Under the pieces are notes generated by a model. That model was not told where the DNA came from. It did no database searches and was given only the letters and a program-made list of their open reading frames with translations. From positions 186,001-250,000 of the forward strand of contig NZ_BMGP01000004.1 of NCBI RefSeq assembly GCF_014640255.1: a stretch of 64,000 nucleotides of DNA, in the 5' to 3' direction. The position numbers and the translations under genes are program-made. How positions within the stretch are numbered: position 1 is the first letter of the stretch; the number at the start of each line of letters is the position of its first letter. Origin of the DNA: Subtercola lobariae. GTDB lineage: Bacteria > Actinomycetota > Actinomycetes > Actinomycetales > Microbacteriaceae. Shown here in pieces: positions 57,262-64,000 of this stretch.

Positions 57262-59283
57262 CCCGCCGCCTCCGCCACCACCGCCGCCGCCCGAGAAGCC
57301 GCCACCGCCCGAGCCGCCGCTCGAACTCGACGACGTGCTCGCAGCGAGACTCGAGTCGACCACGCTCGACAGCGACGAGATGGTACCCACGAAAAGCGCC
57401 GCGTTGAACGCGCCCACGTTGCCGCCGTACCACTCCGGCTGCGACCCGAGCTGCTCGTAATACGTGCCCAGCACCTGCGACCACTCGGTTTCGAGGTTCA
57501 GCAGCACGGCGTACGGCAGCAGCTTCTCGTAGATCTTCACCACTTGACCCCAGTCGGGCGCATTCACCTGCGTCTTGAGCGCGCCCTCGGGGCTCTGCAG
57601 CATGGCAAAACGGTCTTTCTCGGCCAGCCGAATGTAGAGCTCGAGCCCCTTGATGTAGTCGCGCAGCTCTGCACCTGTGGCCGTGAGGGGCTTTTTGAAC
57701 CCGGCCACGAACACCGTGATCGCGGCCACCACGCACACACCGATCAGGATGAACGGCAGCGCTCCCCCGTAATCGTCGCCGATCGCGAGCGAGCCCGCGA
57801 GAAACGCCAGCCCGCCGAACACGATTACAGCCAAAGCGAAGAGCGCACTGAAGAGCGTCGTGCCGCCGCGCACCAGCCCATCGGTCACGACCTGTTTGCG
57901 TGTCGACTGCATCAGCGCGTAAATGCCCTTGGCGAGGGTCGTGTCTTGCTTCTGAATCTGCATCCATGCGCCGAGCTGCAGCGAATCGCCGAACAGCAGC
58001 TTCACCAGCTCGAGTTCGGTGGGGTCGAGACCATCGAGACTCGTCAGCCGCAACCAGTAGGTCTTGCCGCCCCAGCCCGATTTTTCTTGCTCCACGATCT
58101 GAATGTTGCGTCGCACCGCGAGACTCACGAAGCTGGCCGCCGGCGCCCTTTTGTCTTGCTTGTAAATGACCGACGCCACGAGCAGATTCACCCCGGGCGG
58201 CACAGTGTACTCAGCGATGATGGTCGGCCGACCCTTACCGTCTTTGAGGTAGGTGCTGCGCAGGATGATCGCTCCCACGGCCACCAGAACGGCGAGTATC
58301 GCGAAAATGAGTTCGGCGATCGCGGCGGGAGACGCGAAGAACGAGTTGTCGCGCGGGGTGAAGGTGCCGGGCTGAAACCCGATCGAAACGGTGACGTTCT
58401 CGCCCGCGGCGAGCTGCTGCGGTGAGGTGGTGAAGGTCGTGTCGGCCGCGCCGGTCGTTGCAGACGCGGTCGCGCTCGAGGTTATGTCACAGGTGTCCGT
58501 TGCCCCTGCCACGCCCCAGTAGCACGCCGTCTTGCCGTTCAGATTGCCCGCGAGATCAGCCGGCACATGCACCGTCGCCGTCGCGCTCGCGAACGGCTGC
58601 TTCCATGCCGTGCCGTTCGTATCCCAGTAGAACTCGTCGTCGTTCGTGTTCGAGAAGTACTGCGTCACGTTCGTCTGTGTGTAGGTCAGCACATACGCCT
58701 GCGAGCCGTGCACGTAGTCGTCGGCCGCGATGGTGACGAGCAGCAAATCGTCTTGCGTCTGGGTTGAGTATGAGCGCGCGTTTCCGTTGCCGTCGGTGAT
58801 CGACACGATGTTCACGTCGGTGGGGTGACCGTCGTACTTCGTGGGGATGGCTCGCTGAATACCGTGGTTCTGGTCGATGGAGGGGAACTGAGCATCCAGT
58901 GTCTCGACGGTTGTCAGGGTGGAGTGCCCACTGGCGTCACGGCCGAGCGTGTAGTCGCCGCTGAAGCTGGTGAACGTGAAGTCGTTGACTCCGGTTCCGA
59001 TGGCTGAGATCGGCGCGGGCTCCGCGGCCGATGGCGCCGCCTTAGCGGGAGCGGCTGCTGCGGCAAGCGCCGCCACAGCGGGTGACCCCACAGCGGGAGC
59101 GGCTAATGAGGCAGGCGCCACCACGGCGGGTGCTGCCATAGCGGGAGCCGCCGTCAATCCCACCAGCGCAAACCCGAGCGCAAGCGCGAGCCCGACCACA
59201 GCACCCCTGACACCCCCACGTCGCAGAAGCCCGGGCCCCGCCACGGCCACCCCCTCGCCGCCTGCCTTCGCTCGTCGAGTCAT
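57253..59283 (-). CDS. DUF2207 membrane protein with Gly-rich tail
   Basis: The 676-residue protein has a signal peptide (about 25-50), an Ala-rich linker, and the outside DUF2207 domain (about 95-300: NDFTFTSFSGDYTLGRDASGHSTLTTVETLDAQFP). Membrane helices follow at about 325-345, 465-490 and 500-520, with a cytosolic segment between them (LPPTELELVKLLF-like). The end is SSSGGSGGGGFSGGGGGGGGGGGV, as common in this family. Function unknown; proposed membrane or cell-envelope roles are unproven. Transcribed alone, just downstream of the repeats. Confidence 0.88.
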   Translation of the reverse strand: MTRRAKAGGEGVAVAGPGLLRRGGVRGAVVGLALALGFALVGLTAAPAMAAPAVVAPASLAAPAVGSPAVAALAAAAAPAKAAPSAAEPAPISAIGTGVNDFTFTSFSGDYTLGRDASGHSTLTTVETLDAQFPSIDQNHGIQRAIPTKYDGHPTDVNIVSITDGNGNARSYSTQTQDDLLLVTIAADDYVHGSQAYVLTYTQTNVTQYFSNTNDDEFYWDTNGTAWKQPFASATATVHVPADLAGNLNGKTACYWGVAGATDTCDITSSATASATTGAADTTFTTSPQQLAAGENVTVSIGFQPGTFTPRDNSFFASPAAIAELIFAILAVLVAVGAIILRSTYLKDGKGRPTIIAEYTVPPGVNLLVASVIYKQDKRAPAASFVSLAVRRNIQIVEQEKSGWGGKTYWLRLTSLDGLDPTELELVKLLFGDSLQLGAWMQIQKQDTTLAKGIYALMQSTRKQVVTDGLVRGGTTLFSALFALAVIVFGGLAFLAGSLAIGDDYGGALPFILIGVCVVAAITVFVAGFKKPLTATGAELRDYIKGLELYIRLAEKDRFAMLQSPEGALKTQVNAPDWGQVVKIYEKLLPYAVLLNLETEWSQVLGTYYEQLGSQPEWYGGNVGAFNAALFVGTISSLSSVVDSSLAASTSSSSSGGSGGGGFSGGGGGGGGGGGV

Positions 59284-59378
59284 GCTGCACCTTTCTCGTC
59301 GAAGCCGGCTCCGTGGTCATCGTCTCAGAGCACACCGAGGCAACCTGAGCGGCGCTCGAGTACCGCCCACTCTAGACG

Positions 59379-60092
59379 CTACCCGCTGAACACGGCCGGA
59401 GCGAAGTTGCCTGTGATGGGCAAGCTCGACGAGCGGCTGACGAAACAGTAGTAGTCGCGCAGGCCCGCCTGCCACTGCGCAGCGTTCACGGGGTAGTCGG
59501 CCTGCCACACCACGTCAGGGTAGGCCGCAAGAATGGCGGAGTTGAAGTTCGCCGGCTGCTGGCAGAGCAGATTGAGCTGCTGTTTGATGGCATCCTGGCC
59601 CGGATACGCCGCCGCCGGGTCGTCACTGAGCGATCCCCGGCTCATCACCTGAGCGCCGTGCGGCACCGCGCAATCGACAACGGTGAACTTCTGCTGCCAT
59701 GCCGAGGTGAACGGATTGATGCACTCGCCGCCGCGCAGATCGCTCCAGTCGTAGGTCCCGGCCAGCTGGGGCCCGGCGGTCGAGGTCGGTGTCGGCGTAG
59801 GCGTCGGTGTGGGCGTCGTTGTCGGGGTGGGCGTGGCCGCCGGTGCTGCGCTCAGGATGCTCGGCAGCCGTGTGCCGAGCAGAAACAGCCCGGCGAGCAC
59901 GAGAACCGCAACAGCAATCACGGCCGCGGGCAGCACGAGCCGCGAGCGCCCTCGCTCGGCGGGCAGATGCCCGCCCGGCCGCGCGACGGGGCTCTGCGAG
60001 CGAGCGGAGCCCGTCACCGGCGCCGCACTCGACTCGCCCGGCGCACTCGCGGGGCGAGGGTCATCGGCCCCAGTTGATTCGCGCGAATCCAC
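59379..60092 (-). CDS. Septum-formation-family membrane protein
   Basis: The 237-residue protein has a disordered N-terminus, one membrane helix (about 52-75), a PTPTPTPT linker and an outside domain YDWSDLRGGECINPFTSAWQQKFTVVDCAVPHGAQVMSRGSL with paired cysteines, matching the Septum_form family found across actinobacteria. Its exact job is unknown. It lies 5 bp after pyrE on the same strand. Confidence 0.85.
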   Translation of the reverse strand: MDSRESTGADDPRPASAPGESSAAPVTGSARSQSPVARPGGHLPAERGRSRLVLPAAVIAVAVLVLAGLFLLGTRLPSILSAAPAATPTPTTTPTPTPTPTPTSTAGPQLAGTYDWSDLRGGECINPFTSAWQQKFTVVDCAVPHGAQVMSRGSLSDDPAAAYPGQDAIKQQLNLLCQQPANFNSAILAAYPDVVWQADYPVNAAQWQAGLRDYYCFVSRSSSLPITGNFAPAVFSG

Positions 60093-60097
60093 CGGCG

Positions 60098-60646
60098 CTA
60101 GCTGAGCCCGAGGTCGTCGAGACCGATGGCGTAGAAGTAGGGGTACCCCGCACCCTCGATGCGCTCGCGCGCCTCCGTATCGCGGTCGACCACCACGGCG
60201 ACCCCGGCGATGATGGCGCCCACTTTCTCGAGCGCCTCGATCGCCTTCAGCGGCGAACCGCCCGTGGTAGAAGTGTCTTCGAGCACGACGACACGCTTGC
60301 CCTCGAGATCAGGGCCTTCGACCTGCTTGCCGCGACCGTGGTCTTTCGGCTCTTTTCGCACGACGAACGCGTCATAACTGAGCCCGCGTGCAGCACCCTG
60401 ATGGAGAATCGCCGCCGCAACCGGGTCTGCACCCATCGTGAGCCCGCCCACCGCCGAGACATCGGGAATCTCAGCAATCACATCAAGCATGACCTGCCCG
60501 ATGAGCGGCGCCACGCGGTGGTCGAGACTGACTCGACGCAGGTCGACGTAGTACGTCGCCTTCTTACCGCTCGTGAGCGTGAAGTCGCCGTGAAACACCG
60601 CGAGGTCGGAGATGTACGAGATGAGCTGATCGCGCGCGTTGGTCAC
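60098..60646 (-). CDS. pyrE: Orotate phosphoribosyltransferase
   Basis: The 182-residue enzyme makes OMP from orotate and PRPP in pyrimidine synthesis. It starts RDQLISYISDLAVFHGDFTLTSGKKATYYVDLRRVSLDH and has the PRPP loop RVVVLEDTSTTGGSPLKAIEAL. EKVGAIIAGVAVVVDRDTEARERIEGAGYPYFYAIGLDDLGL is the usual C-terminus. No other pyrimidine gene is in view; the septum-formation gene is 5 bp downstream. Confidence 0.96.
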   Translation of the reverse strand: MTNARDQLISYISDLAVFHGDFTLTSGKKATYYVDLRRVSLDHRVAPLIGQVMLDVIAEIPDVSAVGGLTMGADPVAAAILHQGAARGLSYDAFVVRKEPKDHGRGKQVEGPDLEGKRVVVLEDTSTTGGSPLKAIEALEKVGAIIAGVAVVVDRDTEARERIEGAGYPYFYAIGLDDLGLS

Positions 60647-60797
60647 CCGACCACCATACCCGCCCGGCGCAAAGCACCCGGGATCACTCTATGTCGCCCA
60701 AAACCGGGCGGGAGGGGAACTTTTTGTGATCGCCCCGTGGCGCGAGGGCGTCGGTGGGTGGCACGAGGGCATCGGTGGGCGCGAATAGGCTTGCTTC

Positions 60798-61631
60798 ATG
60801 CGTGTTGCCACCTGGAATGTGAACTCCATCAGGGCCCGAGTGGGCCGCGTCACCGAATGGCTGGTGCGCGAAGACATCGACGTGGTCGCCATGCAAGAGA
60901 TCAAGTGCCGCGAGAACCAGTTTCCGTTCGAGCCCTTCACTGAAGCCGGCTACGACGTCGAGCTGCACGGCCTTAACCAGTGGAACGGCGTCGCCTTCGC
61001 AAGTCGACTGCCGATGGAAGACCTCGCGGTGGGCTTCGAAGGCGTTCCCGGTTTCGGCAAACCCGACGAGAACGGGGTGCTGCCGTCAGAAGCGCGAGCA
61101 CTCGGCGTGACGGTGAACGGTGTTCGGCTGTGGAGCTTGTACGTTCCGAATGGTCGCGAACTCGGCGATCCGCATTACGACTACAAGCTGAAGTGGCTCG
61201 ATCAGCTCGCAGATCAGACTCGGGGTTGGCTCGCCGAGCATCCTGATCAGCCCCTGGCATTGATGGGCGACTGGAATGTCGCTCCGCTCGATACAGACGT
61301 GTGGGATCTGTCGGTGTTCGAGGGCGCCACCCACGTCTCGCCACCCGAACGCGCCGCCTTCTCGAAGTTCGAAGCGATTGGGCTCAGCGACGTGGTGCGC
61401 CCACTCGTGCCCACCGGCTACACCTACTGGGACTACAAACAGCTGCGATTCCCCCGCAACGAAGGCATGCGCATCGACTTCATCATGGGTTCGGCGCCTT
61501 TCGCTTCGCTGGTGACGGATGCCCGTATCGACCGCAACGAACGAAAAGGTACGGCGCCGAGCGATCACGTTCCCGTGGTGGTCGACCTCGATCTAGATCT
61601 CGAAGACGACGACCGCCCCATGGCTCTGTGA
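60798..61631 (+). CDS. xth: Exodeoxyribonuclease III (AP endonuclease)
   Basis: The 277-residue enzyme acts in base excision repair. Visible motifs are MRVATWNVNSIRARVGRVTEWL, VVAMQEIKCRENQFP (catalytic Glu), GDWNVAPLDTDVWD, YTYWDYKQLRFPRNEGMRIDFIMGS and PSDHVPVVVDLDLD (catalytic Asp-His). Length matches the family. ATG at 60798; no clear operon neighbours. Confidence 0.95.
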   Translation: MRVATWNVNSIRARVGRVTEWLVREDIDVVAMQEIKCRENQFPFEPFTEAGYDVELHGLNQWNGVAFASRLPMEDLAVGFEGVPGFGKPDENGVLPSEARALGVTVNGVRLWSLYVPNGRELGDPHYDYKLKWLDQLADQTRGWLAEHPDQPLALMGDWNVAPLDTDVWDLSVFEGATHVSPPERAAFSKFEAIGLSDVVRPLVPTGYTYWDYKQLRFPRNEGMRIDFIMGSAPFASLVTDARIDRNERKGTAPSDHVPVVVDLDLDLEDDDRPMAL

Positions 61632-61655
61632 TCGCGTTCTGCCGATAGCGGTGAT

Positions 61656-62582
61656 CTAGCTGGGGGCCAGCAGCGCCGAGATCACGAGCAGCACCGGGAG
61701 AGCCGCGATAGTGGTCAGCAGAACCACGTCTCGCGTGACCGCCACTCCGATGCCGAAACGAAACGCGTAATTGAACATGTTCTGCGCGCTCGGCAGCGCG
61801 GCGAGCACCACCACCGCGAACACATGGGTGCTGTCGAGGCGCAACACGAAGACGGCGAAGACGTAGGCGACGATCGGCATCAGCACGCTCTTCAGCGCCG
61901 TGGCCACGATGATCTCGCGGCGATCGCTGCCGGGCGGAAACAGGCGCTGGCCCGAAAGCGACATACCGAATGTCACGAGCACGAGTGGAATGGCCGCGCC
62001 ACCGATCAGAACGAACGGCGCCAGCACGGCATCGGGCAGGTGCCAGCCGAATAGCGCCACGATGAACCCCGCCAGCGAGCCGAGAATGATCGGATTGCGC
62101 ACCGGCTGCATCAGAATCGCCTTGACCGATGCTCCGCCGCGGGTCGACACATCGAGCACGGTCAGCAGAATCGGCGACAAGATGATGACCTGCAGCATCA
62201 GCACGGGAGCGATGAACTGCGCGCTGCCGAGCACGTACACAGCCACGGGCAAGCCGATGTTGTTCGCGTTCACATACGACGATGAGGCCGCACCGAGCGC
62301 GGTGAGGGCCAGGGAGCGTCGAAAGAACAGCCGCGAAATCAGCACGAAGGCGCCCGAGGTCACCACCACCGCCACGATGGTGACCACCAGAAACGACGAG
62401 AAGATCACGCTGATGTCGGCACGCGCGAGCACCGTGAACAGCAGGCACGGGCTCGCCACGAAGAACACGAAGCGGTTGAGCGCTACCGGGGCCTCGGCGG
62501 GCAGAACGTGCAGCCGCTGAACGATGAACCCCACCAGAATCACCACCCCGATGATGGCGAACCCGGTCAGCACCCCGATCAC
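61656..62582 (-). CDS. AEC (auxin efflux carrier)-family transporter
   Basis: The 308-residue membrane protein has about ten helices. It starts GVLTGFAIIGVVILVGFIVQRLHVLPAEAPVALNRFVFFVASPCLLFTVLARADI, then has ANNIGLPVAVYVLGSAQFIAPVLMLQVIILSPILLTVLD and NPIILGSLAGFIVALFG, the AEC features. It likely transports organic acids or malate; the substrate is unknown. Converges with xth over 24 bp. Confidence 0.88.
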   Translation of the reverse strand: MIGVLTGFAIIGVVILVGFIVQRLHVLPAEAPVALNRFVFFVASPCLLFTVLARADISVIFSSFLVVTIVAVVVTSGAFVLISRLFFRRSLALTALGAASSSYVNANNIGLPVAVYVLGSAQFIAPVLMLQVIILSPILLTVLDVSTRGGASVKAILMQPVRNPIILGSLAGFIVALFGWHLPDAVLAPFVLIGGAAIPLVLVTFGMSLSGQRLFPPGSDRREIIVATALKSVLMPIVAYVFAVFVLRLDSTHVFAVVVLAALPSAQNMFNYAFRFGIGVAVTRDVVLLTTIAALPVLLVISALLAPS

Positions 62583-62658
62583 GCTGTCACCCCGATATGC
62601 GCGACCGCCGACCCGCCAGCCGCAGCGGCCACGCGCATCACCGCCCCGGGGTCTCTGG

Positions 62659-64000
62659 TCACGGCTCCGTGGCCATCGCGCTGACGAGCGCCGCCTTCAG
62701 GTACGGCGTCAGCGTGGTGGCGAACGTGTTCGTCAAATGATCTTGGTCGCGGTAGACGTTGGCGCCGCCGATGACCGCCAAGCAGTCGGTTGCCGTGCAG
62801 TACGTGTTGCTGAAGTCGAGCAGAGTGACGTGCTCGCCCGCCGCGATCGATGCCTTCGCCGCGATGGCGACGGGTGGGTCGGCGACCAGCCCGTCGGCGC
62901 GCGGCTCGGTGCAGTCTGATTCGGCAGAGGTGCGCAGGCATTTGTTGGGGTCGTCTGTCCACGCGGGATTGTCGACGGTGGTGACCACGGGCGTGCCCTT
63001 GGCGGTGACCTCTTTCCACGCGTCGCTGAACCCGCTGGCGAGCGCCTGGCCAGACGCTGACGTTCCGGGCGCAGTCGCATCGGCGAGCGCCGCCGTGAAG
63101 ATCACGTCGTACGGCTGCACCGAAGCGAGTTCTGCGGTGAGATTCGCTTGCCACGCGTTACACGAACGCGAAAACGCATCGACACCGGGCATCGGAACCG
63201 TGTTCCACGGGCATCCACCTTTGATGTAGGTGGTGAGCGCCCAGCCGTTGTCGTCGGCCAGCTGGATGAACGGCGAAAGCAACGCGAACGCGTGACTGTC
63301 GCCGATGAGTGCCACCCGCTTCGCGTTCGGGTCGGTCGAGCCGAAGTGGCACGCGTACAGCCCCGAATCGTTGAGCGTCACGAGGCACTCCGGGTGAGCC
63401 GGCCGGTCGGCGTTGCCGAACCCGGGCGACGGGATGATCGTGTCGGCCAGCGCCGCATTCGGGCACGTTACGGCAGCGCCACCCGCATCGGCACCCGAAC
63501 CCGTACCGGTACTAGTGGCCGGAGCCGTCGCGGTGCCAGCGCCCGACGCCGCGGCACCCGCCGCTGTCGCGACCTGCTGATGCGTACCCGTTGCATCAGT
63601 CACCTCAGGGCCGGGGCCCGACGCCGCGCCGAAGCACGCCGGCGGATCGGAGACTGTGCTCGCGAGTTGGCTCGCAGCGGCGTCGTACTTCGGCTGCTGC
63701 ACCACCCACACACTCGACACCAGCAACACCATCACGGCCATGCCCGCGAGCATGAAGGAGAAGGTGAAGCGAGGCTTTCGGAGCGCGAAGAACTTCAGCT
63801 GACGCGTCGGGTCTTCGACGAACTTCTTCGTCAGCCACGCAAGCACCACCGCAATGACGAACAACGCCACGCGGTTGTAGATCGACAGACCCCAGCCCGG
63901 AATGAACGGCGCAATCACAATGAGCGGCCAGTGCCAGAGGTAGAGCGAATAGGAGATGTCGCCGAAGAACCGCGGCACCCGGGTGCTGAGCACTCGGCCG
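62659..64000 (-). CDS. Acyltransferase-3/SGNH protein, partial at window end
   Basis: The visible 447-residue C-terminal part of a larger gene running beyond 64000 has the last acyltransferase-3 helices (FFGDISYSLYLWHWPLIVIAPF... KKFVEDPTRQLKFF). A further helix, a long Ala/Thr/Gly linker and an SGNH domain follow: KRVALIGDSHAFALLSPFIQLADDNGW and DHLTNTFATTLTPYLKAAL with the DxxH pair. Such proteins O-acetylate surface glycans or peptidoglycan. The HWP motif sits in the first visible helix. The start lies outside the window. Confidence 0.85.
   Translation of the reverse strand, partial: GRVLSTRVPRFFGDISYSLYLWHWPLIVIAPFIPGWGLSIYNRVALFVIAVVLAWLTKKFVEDPTRQLKFFALRKPRFTFSFMLAGMAVMVLLVSSVWVVQQPKYDAAASQLASTVSDPPACFGAASGPGPEVTDATGTHQQVATAAGAAASGAGTATAPATSTGTGSGADAGGAAVTCPNAALADTIIPSPGFGNADRPAHPECLVTLNDSGLYACHFGSTDPNAKRVALIGDSHAFALLSPFIQLADDNGWALTTYIKGGCPWNTVPMPGVDAFSRSCNAWQANLTAELASVQPYDVIFTAALADATAPGTSASGQALASGFSDAWKEVTAKGTPVVTTVDNPAWTDDPNKCLRTSAESDCTEPRADGLVADPPVAIAAKASIAAGEHVTLLDFSNTYCTATDCLAVIGGANVYRDQDHLTNTFATTLTPYLKAALVSAMATEP

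Noticed and set aside
1-64000. tRNA or rRNA genes
   Set aside because: No cloverleaf-like GGTTCGAATCC context or rRNA-like block was noticed in any intergenic gap. A covariance-model scan was not possible by eye.

Overview
The window looks like a chromosomal segment of a high-GC actinomycete, most likely a member of the Microbacteriaceae (order Micrococcales). The evidence is mixed. Base composition is GC-rich with many GTG starts and apparent leaderless transcripts. The purine genes are of the small-PurL type with separate PurS and PurQ. Other markers are a mycothiol-dependent enzyme family, DUF3151 next to purA, a DUF2207 protein, and an LAxTG-type (sortase E-like) wall-sorting signal. No tRNA, rRNA, insertion sequence, prophage or CRISPR array is visible. 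The family assignment is inference.

Layout. 1-5.8 kb: the end of purC, a 620-bp repeat-rich convergent gap, purM on the minus strand, a wall-anchored phytase-like protein and purF. 5.9-13.7 kb: a luciferase-like oxidoreductase, a Bcr-type exporter, a two-domain VOC enzyme, a secreted GH15 glucoamylase with a starch-binding domain, an MscS channel and a small His-rich lipoprotein. 14-18.8 kb: a PadR-controlled DHA2 exporter and a Fur-family regulator with catalase. 18.9-23.9 kb: purS-purQ, a DUF559 protein and purL. 23.9-32.6 kb: a MazEF pair, chorismate mutase, a DMT transporter, Ohr, a mycothiol-dependent enzyme, an SRPBCC protein, a zinc alcohol dehydrogenase, an Ntn hydrolase and several small unknowns. 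32.6-36.8 kb: an AAA ATPase behind an AT-rich leader with a 20-residue peptide ORF, purA with DUF3151, a zinc-ribbon microprotein, and a PIN toxin whose antitoxin is cut short.

36.8-40.4 kb: TetR, an ABC-like protein without a Walker A loop, and a YhgE/Pip membrane protein, overlapping by 4 nt at each junction behind a perfect 13-bp-arm palindrome. 40.5-46.8 kb: six minus-strand genes running SMR pump, MFS pump, ABC ATPase, permease, binding lipoprotein and a membrane-anchored sulfite-oxidase-like molybdoenzyme. 47-54.7 kb: L,D-transpeptidase, two paralogous secreted beta-propeller proteins, a TrmH methyltransferase, mntH, and an MntR-type regulator that probably controls mntH and a divergent small gene. 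54.8-64 kb: a HAD phosphatase, an MBL hydrolase with a divergent TetR, a DUF2207 protein, a septum-formation-family protein, pyrE, an exonuclease III, an AEC transporter and a partial SGNH acyltransferase.

Across the window, most convergent gene ends and some leaders carry long inverted repeats. Several of these belong to families seen two or three times. The octamer GGGCATCC and its complement also recur far more often than composition predicts. These two DNA-level patterns, the TetR/pseudo-ABC/YhgE unit, the MntR regulon, the leader peptide of the AAA ATPase and the extended PurQ are the observations most worth following up.
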